Both the position numbers and the translations under genes were made by a program. From positions 1 to 64,000 of the forward strand of contig NZ_CP150166.1 of NCBI RefSeq assembly GCF_037963765.1: a DNA stretch of 64,000 bases, given 5' to 3'. Below the pieces are notes generated by a model. That model was given only the letters and a program-made list of their open reading frames with translations, was not told where the DNA came from and made no database searches. Source of the DNA: Sporosarcina sp. FSL W8-0480. Lineage in GTDB: Bacteria > Bacillota > Bacilli > Bacillales_A > Planococcaceae. Numbering within the stretch: position 1 is the first letter of the stretch; each line of letters opens with the position of its first letter. Of the stretch, positions 1 through 8,300 are shown piece after piece.

Positions 1-252
1 CTTGAGCGCGGGGGTAAATTCTTGAGCGCTAATTCGGTTTCTTGAGCGCAAGAGAAAATTGTTGAGCGCGGATTCGGTTTCTTGAGCGCGGGGGGAGATT
101 CTTGAGCGCTAATTCGGTTTCTTGAGCGCGGAGGTAGATTCTTGAGCGCGGATTCGGTTCTTGAGCGCAAGGGAAAATTATTGAGCGCTAATTCGGTTTC
201 TTGAGCGCAAGGGAAAATTCTTGAGCGCTAATTCGGTTTCTTGAGCGCGAGA
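1..252 (+). repeat. Tandem array A, family R1 (core TTGAGCGC, 20-base period)
   Basis: Thirteen head-to-tail units start every 20 bases, with one 19-base step at 141-159. Each has the core CTTGAGCGC followed by a variable tail. Two tail types alternate: a purine-rich one (such as gggggtaaatt) and one like taattcggttt. The array runs off the left edge of the window, so its full length is unknown. It is not coding: there is no start or ribosome site, and a 20-base period rotates the reading frame. Three more arrays of this family lie at 1541, 11338 and 38859, all with the core on the plus strand. Confidence 0.95.
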
Positions 253-287
253 GACTGCCTTCTTATTATAATTTACGATATTTATAG

Positions 288-342
288 ACTGGCCTTAAAC
301 AGGAGTATTTGTTTATTGGGTTAGTTTCTACGCAAGGCCAGT
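288..342 (-). terminator. Inverted repeat downstream of the NERD gene, possible terminator
   Basis: A perfect 9-base inverted repeat, ACTGGCCTT at 288-296 and AAGGCCAGT at 334-342, encloses a 37-base loop. It lies 25 bases beyond the stop of the NERD gene. There is no clean T-run after the second arm, so termination is uncertain. The rest of 253-366 is AT-rich with nothing else recognised. Confidence 0.35.
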
Positions 343-366
343 ACTTTGGCACATTTCCAAAAAGTT

Positions 367-1308
367 TTATTTAGTATAGAAAGAGCTGCTACGTTGCCCC
401 ATCATTACAAGTTCTGATTTTTTTAATAACCTTTTTGCAATGGATCTATCTTCGATATGCGAAAACGCACGAAATTGCCGATTGGTTATTTTATTATCGA
501 TTAGATAAAACCAATCGTCTAACAACGGATGGTGACAATCCTTTGCATTATACAAGCACTTGGTACAGTGCCATCGTTGACGAATCCACTTCATCCCCCT
601 ATAATTGCAACCTGGGCAAATCACGCCCGGCATTATTTCTTTAGGGACTATTTCCATGGACTTTGATAAAGGAAAAGGATTGTATTCAAGATGTGAGTTT
701 TTTATCTCGTTTGCTATTTTACTTATTTGATGTCTAACCAATACTTCTTTTTCAATTGAGCGGTTGTAAAGCTTTATTGGGAGCTCGTGTGTAAATGCAA
801 TTTCAGTCCCAGTTTCCTCCTCAATAAATAATTCGTTAGTGAATGCAAGCCCGACCATTCCAATTATCGGGATGGTAACACCCCGTTCTTTTAGCCATCT
901 ATCCATGAATATCTTTTTTCGTTCCAATTCAATAATTGGACTTTGAATAACTTTTCGCACCCCATTATTGTCTTGTATGAATTGAATTGGGTTCGCCTTG
1001 ACTGTTAGTTTTCCTCCAAGATTTTTTATTTCAAATATTACTATACAGTCGGGCATGATAAGTATTGAGTCCATTTGAAAATAGATTCCATTATGCATCA
1101 GGCACACATCGTGCAAAATGCCATATGGATAGGTCGGACGAAACTCATTGATATGTTTGTCAAAGTTCAATTCACCCCCATATCCTGCCTTTCTTTTCCT
1201 TAAATCTTCTTCAATACTTTTAAAGTGAATGTTATTTCTGTCCAGACGGTTGACAAGTGATTCCAGACCCAACAGCGATAGTGGTTCACTCCGTTTTTTA
1301 TATATCAA
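367..1308 (-). CDS. NERD-domain protein with C-terminal zinc ribbon
   Basis: This 313-residue protein is probably a nuclease-related-domain (NERD) protein. The N-terminal half has the fold signature: a GGE motif near residue 44, Asp80 in a QMD motif and E93-x-K95 in FEIKN, matching the D...ExK metal-binding core of PD-(D/E)xK nucleases. A zinc ribbon follows, with Cys231, Cys234, Cys248 and Cys251. The start is TTG, chosen because GAGGTG lies five bases before it. No partner gene is adjacent; the gene stands alone between two R1 arrays, where the B. subtilis order has no counterpart, so it may be an insertion. Substrate and role are unknown. NERD proteins are often linked to DNA processing or defence, but nothing here proves that. 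Confidence 0.75.
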   Translation of the reverse strand: MIYKKRSEPLSLLGLESLVNRLDRNNIHFKSIEEDLRKRKAGYGGELNFDKHINEFRPTYPYGILHDVCLMHNGIYFQMDSILIMPDCIVIFEIKNLGGKLTVKANPIQFIQDNNGVRKVIQSPIIELERKKIFMDRWLKERGVTIPIIGMVGLAFTNELFIEEETGTEIAFTHELPIKLYNRSIEKEVLVRHQISKIANEIKNSHLEYNPFPLSKSMEIVPKEIMPGVICPGCNYRGMKWIRQRWHCTKCLYNAKDCHHPLLDDWFYLIDNKITNRQFRAFSHIEDRSIAKRLLKKSELVMMGQRSSSFYTK

Positions 1309-1540
1309 ATTATCACCTCGGCGCCATTGTATCAGGTCAGTTAAATATTTCCAAATGGGCGGAAATTCGAATTTGAGCTGTTATTTGGGGTTAAAAATTT
1401 GTAAATGCCTGAAAACGCCATGTAAAAATGAGTTTTGCACTCCAAAAGTTTTTTTGAAACTTTTTATATTGACTTGCAAAGTAATTTTTGTTATTTAGGT
1501 TATCCCATTAGGTACGGTAGGCTGAGAGCAACAACCGATT
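1309..1540. other. AT-rich intergenic stretch, nothing recognised
   Basis: Between the start of the NERD gene and array B lie about 230 AT-rich bases. I see no gene, no structured RNA and no convincing promoter with both boxes. Confidence 0.5.
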
Positions 1541-2090
1541 GCTTGAGCGTGGATTACAATTTCTTGAGCGCTAAAGCAAATTCTTGAGCGCGGATGCAAT
1601 TTCTTGAGCACTAAAACAAATTCTTGAGCACAGATGCAATTTCTTGAGCGCCGAAACAAATTCTTGAGCGCGGATGCAATTTCTTGAGCGCTAAAACAGA
1701 TTCTTGAGCACGGATGCAATTTCTTGAGCGCTAAAATAAATTCTTGAGCACGGATGCAATTTCTTGAGCGCCAAAACAGATTCTTGAGCACGGATGCAAT
1801 TTCTTGAGCGCTAAAACAAATTCTTGAGCACGAATACAATTTCTTGAGCGCTAAAACAGATTCTTGAGCGCGGATGCTATTTCTTGAGCGCTAAAACAGA
1901 TTCTTGAGCGCGGATGCAATTTCTTGAGCGCTAAAACAAATTCTTGAGCGCTAAAACAAATTCTTGAGCGCGGATGCAAATTCTTGAGCGCTAAAACAAA
2001 TTCTTGAGCGCGGATGCAATTTCTTGAGCGCTAAAACAAATTCTTGAGCGCGGATACAATTTCTTGAGCGCAAAAGCAGTTTCTTGCAAT
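1541..2090 (+). repeat. Tandem array B, family R1, 27 exact 20-base units
   Basis: Twenty-seven units run from 1541 to 2080 without a single length change, followed by a degenerate start (ttcttgcaat) at 2081. The core is TTCTTGAGCGC. Tails alternate between ctaaaacaaa and cggatgcaat types, so the true building block looks like a 40-base pair of units. The array lies between the NERD gene and the glyA terminator, both on the minus strand. The minus strand is open in all frames through the array, which produces spurious low-complexity reading frames. Confidence 0.96.
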
Positions 2091-2112
2091 CATCGCCTAT
2101 CTAATTGATGAG

Positions 2113-2143
2113 AAAACCCCGCTCTCATAGTGAGAACGGGGTT
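2113..2143 (-). terminator. glyA terminator
   Basis: The stem AACCCCGCTCTCA / TGAGAACGGGGTT (13 pairs, one wobble) has a 3-base loop. On the minus strand it is followed by TTTTCTC. It lies 17 bases beyond the glyA stop. Confidence 0.85.
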
Positions 2144-2159
2144 AATTTGATGAAATAAA

Positions 2160-3413
2160 TTATGCATACAGCGGGAATTTGTCTGTTAATGCTTTTACGC
2201 GTTCTGCTGCTTCGGCTTTTACTGCTTCGTCTTCGTGGTTTTTCAGAAGCTTGGCGATGATGGAGCCGATTTCTTTCATTTCTTCTTCTTTGAAGCCGCG
2301 TGTTGTGACGGCTGGGGTGCCGACGCGGATGCCGGATGTGACGAATGGGCTTTCCGTGTCGAATGGAATTGTGTTTTTGTTGACAGTGATGCCGACTTCG
2401 TCAAGGACGTGTTCAGCGATTTTGCCTGTTAGGCCGAGTGATTTCACATTGATCAGCAATAGGTGGTTGTCTGTTCCGCCGGAAACGATTTGGACACCTT
2501 CTGCCATAAGGGATTCCGCAAGTGCAACAGCATTTTTCTTAACTTGTTGGATATGCGTTTTGAATTCAGGTTTCAATGCTTCACCGAAAGCAACCGCTTT
2601 TGCAGCGATCACGTGCATCAACGGACCGCCTTGGATTCCTGGGAAGATCGTTTTGTCGATTTTACGGGCAAATTCTTCAGTGAATTCTTTGTTCACAAGG
2701 ATCAAGCCGCCACGTGGTCCGCGCAAAGTTTTATGCGTCGTTGATGTAACGAAGTGTGCATGCGGTACTGGATTCGGATGCTCCCCTACTGCAACAAGAC
2801 CAGCGATATGCGCCATGTCGACCATCAAATATGCACCGACTTCATCCGCGATTTCACGGAATTTCGCGAAGTCGATTTCACGTGGATACGCACTTGCACC
2901 TGCAACGATCAATTTCGGCTTATGCTCAAGTGCTTTTTGTCGGACGTCTTCGTAATCGATTCGCTCGTCTTCCTTGCTCACCCCGTACTCGACAAAATTG
3001 TAAAGAGTTCCGGAGAAGTTCACCGGGCTACCATGAGTCAAGTGTCCGCCGTGGGAAAGATTCATACCAAGAACAGTGTCTCCCGGCTCAAGCACAGTGA
3101 AGTAAACAGCCATATTCGCTTGTGCACCAGAATGGGCTTGCACGTTTGCATGTCCAGCACCGAAAATTTCTTTTGCACGATCTCTTGCGATGTTTTCAAC
3201 GACGTCGACATGTTCGCAACCGCCGTAGTAACGTTTGCCTGGATAACCTTCAGCATATTTGTTTGTCAAATACGATCCTTGCGCTTCCATTACGGCTTCT
3301 GTGACGAAGTTTTCGGATGCTATCAATTCGATATTGGAATTCTGGCGCTTCTTTTCAGCCATGATTGCTTCGTATACTGCTGCATCTTCACGTTTGACAT
3401 TGCTTAAATCCAT
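2160..3413 (-). CDS. glyA: Serine hydroxymethyltransferase
   Basis: GlyA converts serine and tetrahydrofolate to glycine and 5,10-methylene-tetrahydrofolate in the cytosol, supplying one-carbon units. The protein has 417 residues, close to the usual bacterial length of about 415. It shows the family hallmarks [11 protein letters not shown] near residue 58 and the pyridoxal-phosphate lysine in [12 protein letters not shown]. The ATG follows a GGGG-type ribosome site (aaaggggaaataaacc). It is followed by a strong terminator, and the 126-base gap upstream suggests its own promoter, although no clear -35/-10 pair was found. Position next to ywlG matches B. subtilis. Confidence 0.98.
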   Translation of the reverse strand: MDLSNVKREDAAVYEAIMAEKKRQNSNIELIASENFVTEAVMEAQGSYLTNKYAEGYPGKRYYGGCEHVDVVENIARDRAKEIFGAGHANVQAHSGAQANMAVYFTVLEPGDTVLGMNLSHGGHLTHGSPVNFSGTLYNFVEYGVSKEDERIDYEDVRQKALEHKPKLIVAGASAYPREIDFAKFREIADEVGAYLMVDMAHIAGLVAVGEHPNPVPHAHFVTSTTHKTLRGPRGGLILVNKEFTEEFARKIDKTIFPGIQGGPLMHVIAAKAVAFGEALKPEFKTHIQQVKKNAVALAESLMAEGVQIVSGGTDNHLLLINVKSLGLTGKIAEHVLDEVGITVNKNTIPFDTESPFVTSGIRVGTPAVTTRGFKEEEMKEIGSIIAKLLKNHEDEAVKAEAAERVKALTDKFPLYA

Positions 3414-3539
3414 GGTTTATTTCCCCTTTGTACGTAATTTATATTCGGATAAAATGCTTGTCCGGTTATTAGACGCCCTGCTCTCATCAGAACTCATCGG
3501 AAATGAATGAGAGTATTGCGGGTGTATCTTGAATAAAAA

Positions 3540-4103
3540 TTAATCTTCCACTGGACGCGCGTAAATTGCCCGTTCGCCGCCGATCAATTTCGGTCGAGTC
3601 GTCGCGATTGTTACGATAGCATTGCCGATTGTATTGATAGATGTGCGAAGTGGTACGGCTACCGGTTTTAGATGCATGCCGATCAATGTCTGTCCGATGT
3701 CGATACCGGCATTTGCACGGATGGACTCAACGACAACTGCATCCTTCATATGTTCGAATGCATATGTGGACATCGATCCACCTGCATGTACTGCCGGAAT
3801 GACAGAAACAGTGTCTAAATTGAATTTCTCTGCGGCTTTGCGTTCGATTGTCAAGGCACGGTTGATATGTTCGCAACCTTGGAATGCAAGGAACACTTTA
3901 TGCTGTTTCGAGAATTCGTTCAGCGTTTCGAATAAGGCTTCGGCGACTTCAAGTGCGCCACCGGTTCCAATCCGCTTGCCTGCGATTTCCGATGTGGAGC
4001 AGCCGATGACGAAGAATGTTCCCGGAACGATTGTTGTTTGTTCGGACATTTCTTCTAATAGCTGTTCGAGCTGTAACTTGAATAATTTCATTGCTTCATC
4101 CAT
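3540..4103 (-). CDS. ywlG: TIGR01440 / UPF0340 family protein YwlG
   Basis: This 187-residue protein belongs to the UPF0340 family, whose biochemical function is not established. Recognition rests on the conserved GCSTSEIAGKRIG motif and the HAGGSMS motif, and on its place between glyA and rpiB as in B. subtilis. GAGGTG precedes the ATG. The gene begins 19 bases after the rpiB stop, so the two are probably cotranscribed with ywlE. Confidence 0.9.
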   Translation of the reverse strand: MDEAMKLFKLQLEQLLEEMSEQTTIVPGTFFVIGCSTSEIAGKRIGTGGALEVAEALFETLNEFSKQHKVFLAFQGCEHINRALTIERKAAEKFNLDTVSVIPAVHAGGSMSTYAFEHMKDAVVVESIRANAGIDIGQTLIGMHLKPVAVPLRTSINTIGNAIVTIATTRPKLIGGERAIYARPVED

Positions 4104-4122
4104 TGAAAAAATTCACCTCGTT

Positions 4123-4560
4123 TTATCCTTCAAGCTCCGTCAATTTAGCAACACGGCGTTCGTGACGGCCCCCTTCGAATGAAGTGCCAAGCCATGTTGA
4201 CGCGATTTCCCTTGCAAGTCCCGGTCCAATAACGCGTTCCCCCATTGCAAGGACGTTCGAGTCGTTATGCTCTCTCGTCGCTTTTGCGCTGAAGACATCG
4301 TGGACAAGTGCGCAGCGAACGCCTTTGACTTTATTTGCAGCGATGGACATTCCGATTCCTGTTCCGCAAATAAGGATGCCACGATCAAATTCTCCGTTGG
4401 CGACTCCTTGTGCAACTGGAGATGCGTAGTCGGGATAGTCTACCGAATCATCGGAGTCCGGCCCGAAATCGACATATGCAAATCCTAATTCTGATAAAAG
4501 GTCCATGATTTCATGACGAAGTCGATTACCGCCATGATCTGAAGAGATTGCGATTTTCAA
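4123..4560 (-). CDS. rpiB: Ribose-5-phosphate isomerase B (YwlF)
   Basis: RpiB interconverts ribose 5-phosphate and ribulose 5-phosphate in the pentose phosphate pathway. The 145-residue protein starts MKIAISSDHGG, with the substrate-binding Asp-His pair. It has the active-site Cys in CGTGIGMSIAANK and the His in REHNDSN. Length and motifs are normal for the RpiB/LacAB family. LacAB-type isomerases are an alternative, but no galactose genes are nearby. Confidence 0.95.
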   Translation of the reverse strand: MKIAISSDHGGNRLRHEIMDLLSELGFAYVDFGPDSDDSVDYPDYASPVAQGVANGEFDRGILICGTGIGMSIAANKVKGVRCALVHDVFSAKATREHNDSNVLAMGERVIGPGLAREIASTWLGTSFEGGRHERRVAKLTELEG

Positions 4561-4614
4561 ATGCGTCCCCTCTTTTCTTGAATTTACTCACAAGTCATTC
4601 TACCATTGTTCGAT

Positions 4615-4651
4615 AAAAAAACACAGCCCTCGAGTAATATTTCGGGCTGTG
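4615..4651 (-). terminator. ywlE terminator
   Basis: The stem CACAGCCC (4622-4629) / GGGCTGTG (4644-4651) is followed on the minus strand by seven Ts. It sits just beyond the ywlE stop and separates ywlE from rpiB-ywlG. Confidence 0.9.
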
Positions 4652-4662
4652 AAATATGTACG

Positions 4663-5103
4663 TTACGCCTCTTCAAGCTTCCTCACCAATCCATCAATCA
4701 CTTCGTTTAATTCTTCGAATGTAGCGCGGTACGTTTCAAGATTGCCGCCGTATGGATCCTGGATGTCCGGAGCGGCTTCAGGCGTGACGTATTCTTTCAA
4801 TGTAAACGTTTTTGTTTCTATATTCGGGAAAGAATGCAAGAGAGTCGCCTTATGGGATGATGTCATCGTCAAGACGAGGTCCGCCCACTCAAGGTCGTCA
4901 GTTGTTACGGCTCTTGAGGCGGGAGTGTATGGCATATTCTTTGATTCGATAAGCGTTTTGGAATTCGTCGAGATTGGCATTCCGTCGAAAGCGTTGACTC
5001 CAGCGGATTTCACAGCTATGCCTTCAATAGCTTTCGAACGTAGAATTGCTTCCGCCATCGGGCTTCTGCATGTGTTTCCTGTACAAATAAAATAAATATT
5101 CAT
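4663..5103 (-). CDS. ywlE: Protein-arginine phosphatase YwlE
   Basis: YwlE removes phosphate from phospho-arginine made by the kinase McsB, and so counters tagging of proteins for ClpCP. The protein has 146 residues and the low-molecular-weight phosphatase P-loop C7-TGNTC-R13. Thr11 is the residue known to favour arginine over tyrosine substrates. The general-acid Asp lies in DIQDPYGG. I chose the ATG at 5103 because AGGTG lies six bases before it; an in-frame GTG at 5112 overlaps that ribosome site and is unlikely. Confidence 0.93.
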   Translation of the reverse strand: MNIYFICTGNTCRSPMAEAILRSKAIEGIAVKSAGVNAFDGMPISTNSKTLIESKNMPYTPASRAVTTDDLEWADLVLTMTSSHKATLLHSFPNIETKTFTLKEYVTPEAAPDIQDPYGGNLETYRATFEELNEVIDGLVRKLEEA

Positions 5104-5158
5104 GATTATCACCTACTATTAGAATAACCGATACTTGCGAATAAAGGAATAAATTGAA

Positions 5159-5662
5159 TCATCCAAAGCAGGACATGACTCCCATGCCTAACAAGGACAG
5201 GCCGCAAATCCAGCGAAGGACTCTGCCGTTTTTGATGCTTAAATATCTCCCAAAGTAAAGTGCAGTGCATGAAAATAGAAAAGTAAGTAGTGCTGATGAA
5301 AGGATGAATAGAAACTTATTCAACTGAAGCATCCCGAAAGAGACGCTGACGGAAAATGTGTCGAGACTGACAGCAAGTGCGATTAACACCGGATTCACTA
5401 CACGGACCGCTTCGCTTGTATCGTCATCATGCAAAATCATATGGATACCAATCATTGCAAGCAGAATCCCTGAAAGCAGGCCGCTCCAGGTGGATAAAAC
5501 TTCCGTCGACCAATCCCCCACTAAAAACCCAACGAAGGGGAAAAGTATATTCAGGAATGTTGTCCAAATGGCAATCGGAAGCCTTCCTTTGCGTAAGCGC
5601 AACAATGAAAAAACGATGACTACATCGATTGTCGTAATGCATGCAGCGAATATTTCTACCAT
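5159..5662 (-). CDS. mntP: Manganese efflux pump MntP family protein (YwlD)
   Basis: This is a small membrane protein of 167 residues with about six hydrophobic segments. It contains the two internally related halves typical of MntP, each with an acidic residue in a membrane helix (TIDVVIV near the N-terminus, SLDTFSVS in the second half). MntP exports Mn(II). The ATG at 5662 is preceded by GGAGGT at a 7-base spacing, which rules out a longer start. Between ywlE and tsaC it matches ywlD of B. subtilis. Metal specificity is inferred from family only. Confidence 0.85.
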   Translation of the reverse strand: MVEIFAACITTIDVVIVFSLLRLRKGRLPIAIWTTFLNILFPFVGFLVGDWSTEVLSTWSGLLSGILLAMIGIHMILHDDDTSEAVRVVNPVLIALAVSLDTFSVSVSFGMLQLNKFLFILSSALLTFLFSCTALYFGRYLSIKNGRVLRWICGLSLLGMGVMSCFG

Positions 5663-5730
5663 TAAATTGACCTCCCAACTCCCGCATCTGTCCATCTTAT
5701 GCGTACGGTTGAGAGGTCATTCATGTCGTT

Positions 5731-6759
5731 TTATATGGTAAACCGTTTTCCGTCGGCGGCTTTCAACAAGCGGTTCATGACGGCGGCACCGACCCCGGTC
5801 CATTCCGTCTCGGCCGCAAGTATGATGTCGGCTTCCGTCATGTCGCATTGACGGATTGCTCCGTATAAATTCGCGGCAAGTGCTTCTTGGTCACGAAGTG
5901 GTCCGACTGGAAAATACCAATCTGCTTCATCGATCTTGAATTCATCCGGACCGATGACCGCCACCCGTTTTTCTTCATCATTCAATTTACGGACCGCTTC
6001 CCGGATCACCTTTTCATCCGACTCTATGATGAAAAGCGGCGACTCGGGCGCGTAGTGCATATATTTCATGCCGGGCGCTTTCGGTGCATCTTCCTTTGAA
6101 ACCTTGCTTTCCGCGTGAACCGGGCCGATCAATTCCTCGATCATTTCACGGGTTAGGCCGCCCGGACGCAAAATGGTCGGCGGCACTGTCGTCATATCGA
6201 GAACTGTCGATTCGACACCGACGCCTGTACGCCCACCGTCAACGATTAAAGGAATGCGCCCTAACAAATCTGTAAACACATGATTCGCTTCGGTCGGACT
6301 TGGTTTTCCGCTGCGATTTGCACTTGGCGCTGCGAGAGGCAGGTCCAGCTTTCGAAGAAGCGTTAAGGCGACAGGATGATCAGGCATTCGAATGCCGACC
6401 GTTTCGAAGCCCGGCGTGGCATTTTCAGCGATTACACCGGGCCGTTTATTGAAAACAAGCGTCAACGGTCCCGGCCAATAGGCTTCCATTAGCTTTTTTG
6501 CGTTCTCCGGTACGTCGAGAGCGTATTTGTCAACATCTTCTTTATTGCCAATATGTACGATGAGTGGATTGTCGGAAGGCCGTCCCTTTGCTTCGAAGAT
6601 CTTTTGCACAGCATTTGAATCCGTTGCCACTGCACCAAGACCGTAAACCGTTTCAGTCGGAAAGGCGACGACTCCCCCATTTTTCAATATATCCACAGCA
6701 CGTTGATAACTTAATGAGTTACCCACATGGTTATCCACTGAAACAATTTCAGTATCCAT
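5731..6759 (-). CDS. tsaC: L-threonylcarbamoyladenylate synthase (TsaC/Sua5 type)
   Basis: This enzyme makes threonylcarbamoyl-AMP from threonine, bicarbonate and ATP for t6A modification of ANN-decoding tRNAs. The 342 residues comprise a YrdC domain (about 20-210, with FPTETVYGLG and KGRPSDNPLIVHI) and a C-terminal Sua5 domain, so it is the longer Sua5/YwlC form. The ATG at 6759 has GGAGG eight bases upstream. An ATG five codons earlier would overlap that ribosome site. Confidence 0.95.
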   Translation of the reverse strand: MDTEIVSVDNHVGNSLSYQRAVDILKNGGVVAFPTETVYGLGAVATDSNAVQKIFEAKGRPSDNPLIVHIGNKEDVDKYALDVPENAKKLMEAYWPGPLTLVFNKRPGVIAENATPGFETVGIRMPDHPVALTLLRKLDLPLAAPSANRSGKPSPTEANHVFTDLLGRIPLIVDGGRTGVGVESTVLDMTTVPPTILRPGGLTREMIEELIGPVHAESKVSKEDAPKAPGMKYMHYAPESPLFIIESDEKVIREAVRKLNDEEKRVAVIGPDEFKIDEADWYFPVGPLRDQEALAANLYGAIRQCDMTEADIILAAETEWTGVGAAVMNRLLKAADGKRFTI

Positions 6760-6820
6760 GAATAAAACCTCCATTTATACACATCTCAACCCACTTATCC
6801 ACACCTCAAGTGGATAACCT

Positions 6821-7405
6821 TTAAGCGAACCATGACTTTATCCACTCCCACACGAAAAACGTGACCTTCTCTTCCTCTACTTCCTTCACAGTCTCGACTT
6901 CCTTATCTGGAAAACAGACTCTCGGGAACAATGAACACCACCAGTTATCCCCACGACCGCTGCCGATCGTTAAGATGTAGGCATCATACGGGGCTTGCGG
7001 AGTGATGAATAGACCTGAACGCTTCGGAGGAAACAGGGCTGCCTTCCTTTCAAGCGTCACTTCTTGGCCACCTGCGATTCTGCTCGCGATGTGGATAATT
7101 GACTCTTCAATTGCTTCCAAGTTATCCACAATCTCCGTTTTCGACGCTGATTGAGAGATGGCTTTGTGGATAAGCGGTTCGATTTCTTGTTGGATTGCCA
7201 ACTTCAATTGTTGGTCATTAGGTGTATTTGAATTTGCAAGGATGCGGAATCTAAATGATTCCTCTTGCTCGACTTTACCTGTGAATAACATTAATGCGGA
7301 CTGAATAACGAATAGCACTAAAATGAACTCGAGAACAAGCATAAGCTTTCCAGTCCGTCTTGTAGATTGCAATGTATAGTTATTAATTTCATAGTCTTGT
7401 AACAT
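6821..7405 (-). CDS. spoIIR: Stage II sporulation protein R
   Basis: SpoIIR is made in the forespore under sigma-F, secreted across the septum, and triggers SpoIIGA to process pro-sigma-E in the mother cell. The 194-residue protein has one N-terminal membrane segment (about residues 21-43). It has the family motif RFRILANSN and a C-terminal GDNWWCSLFPRVCFP with two cysteines. The perfect AGGAGG site eight bases before ATG lies in the 3' arm of a hairpin that would form only on read-through mRNA from prfA-prmC. A sigma-F-type promoter lies immediately upstream (see 7412-7454). Order with prmC and prfA matches B. subtilis. Confidence 0.97.
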   Translation of the reverse strand: MLQDYEINNYTLQSTRRTGKLMLVLEFILVLFVIQSALMLFTGKVEQEESFRFRILANSNTPNDQQLKLAIQQEIEPLIHKAISQSASKTEIVDNLEAIEESIIHIASRIAGGQEVTLERKAALFPPKRSGLFITPQAPYDAYILTIGSGRGDNWWCSLFPRVCFPDKEVETVKEVEEEKVTFFVWEWIKSWFA

Positions 7406-7411
7406 ATCGAT

Positions 7412-7447
7412 CCCCTCCTGACCTCATTGTTGCCAGGGTCGGAGGGG
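7412..7447 (-). promoter_or_regulatory. Hairpin masking the spoIIR ribosome site on read-through mRNA
   Basis: On the minus strand CCCCTCCGACC (7447-7437) pairs with GGTC-A-GGAGGGG (7423-7412). That is 11 pairs with one bulged A at 7419 and a 13-base loop. The 3' arm contains the complete spoIIR ribosome site. No T-run follows, so this is not a terminator. The predicted sigma-F start would fall within the 3' arm, giving a transcript without the masking strand. Confidence 0.7.
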
Positions 7448-7454
7448 TTTATTC
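7425..7454 (-). promoter_or_regulatory. Probable sigma-F promoter of spoIIR
   Basis: The -35 GAATA (7454-7450; consensus GYATA) and -10 GGCAACAATG (7434-7425; consensus GGNNANANTR, full match) are separated by 15 bases, the usual sigma-F spacing. Transcription would start near 7418, about 13 bases before the ATG. Known sigma-F control of spoIIR in B. subtilis supports this. Confidence 0.7.
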
Positions 7455-8300
7455 ACCAATCTCGCAAAATATCATTCGATCTTTCCCATTTAGATCTTTC
7501 CTTACAGAAACCCTTGCTTTCGGAAATGATTTTTGGAATAAACTACTCACCGCTTTCCCTTGCAGATAGCCGATTTCTACGGCGATCAAAGCGGGTTTAT
7601 TCATAAGTGGAGGCAGGCTTTTTGCAAGTTTTTTATAGAAGTAAAGGCCGTCATCATCTGCAAAAAGCGCAGTATGAGGTTCGAAATCAAGCACGGTCCG
7701 AGACATCTCTTTCGACTCTTCCAAAGTGATATATGGAGGATTCGACACGACGACATCCCATTTTTCTTGCGCAATCGGTTCGGTCATATTGCCGAGTCGG
7801 AATTCAATTTCAACTTCGTTGTGCTCAGCATTGCGCTTTGCGACTTCGATTGCCGGCTCACTGATGTCGGTTGCTACGACGAACGCATCCGGCCATTCTT
7901 TTTTGATGGCAATCGCGATAGCGCCACTCCCGGTACCGATATCTGCCACACGTCCATCTTCAGGGAAGAGTTCGCGGCATCGTTCAAGTACGCCGAAAAC
8001 GAGCTCCTCCGTTTCGGGTCTTGGGATGAGCACGTTTTTATTGACCTCGATCGATAGTCCGTAGAATTGTTCTGTGCCGATAATATGCTGGACGGGCTTG
8101 CCTTTTAGTAATTGTTCGGTTTTATTCCAGAAATCGGTCTTCTGTTCGGGTGTCAACGATTCGCGTAAATCAGCAAGTAATGTCGCACCCGATTTTCCGG
8201 TTACATGCTCCATCAATAGATGTACGGCGTGTGAATCGAGATCTTTCGACTCAAGAAGTGACTTCGCCTTGTTTAATGCTTCGTGGATTTTTTCAGTCAT
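7449..8300 (-). CDS. prmC: Release factor glutamine methyltransferase
   Basis: PrmC methylates the glutamine of the GGQ motif in release factors using S-adenosylmethionine. The protein has 283 residues: an N-terminal helical domain, a Rossmann methyltransferase domain with [14 protein letters not shown], and the signature NPPYI. It overlaps the end of prfA, its substrate, by 8 bases, which indicates translational coupling. Length is normal. Confidence 0.96.
   Translation of the reverse strand: MTEKIHEALNKAKSLLESKDLDSHAVHLLMEHVTGKSGATLLADLRESLTPEQKTDFWNKTEQLLKGKPVQHIIGTEQFYGLSIEVNKNVLIPRPETEELVFGVLERCRELFPEDGRVADIGTGSGAIAIAIKKEWPDAFVVATDISEPAIEVAKRNAEHNEVEIEFRLGNMTEPIAQEKWDVVVSNPPYITLEESKEMSRTVLDFEPHTALFADDDGLYFYKKLAKSLPPLMNKPALIAVEIGYLQGKAVSSLFQKSFPKARVSVRKDLNGKDRMIFCEIGE

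Noticed and set aside
1..2090. CRISPR array
   Set aside because: Units are 20 bases with no unique spacers, the tails recur in alternating order, and there are no cas genes in the window.
2179..2955. 258-codon plus-strand reading frame opposite glyA
   Set aside because: It is a mirror of the well-supported glyA on the other strand, with no ribosome site and Ser/Thr/Val-rich composition typical of such shadows. The same applies to other frames opposite rho, pyrG and icmF.
3414..3539. Riboswitch or T-box in front of glyA
   Set aside because: The 126-base gap shows only a short CGGA/TCCG pairing and no conserved riboswitch or T-box core.
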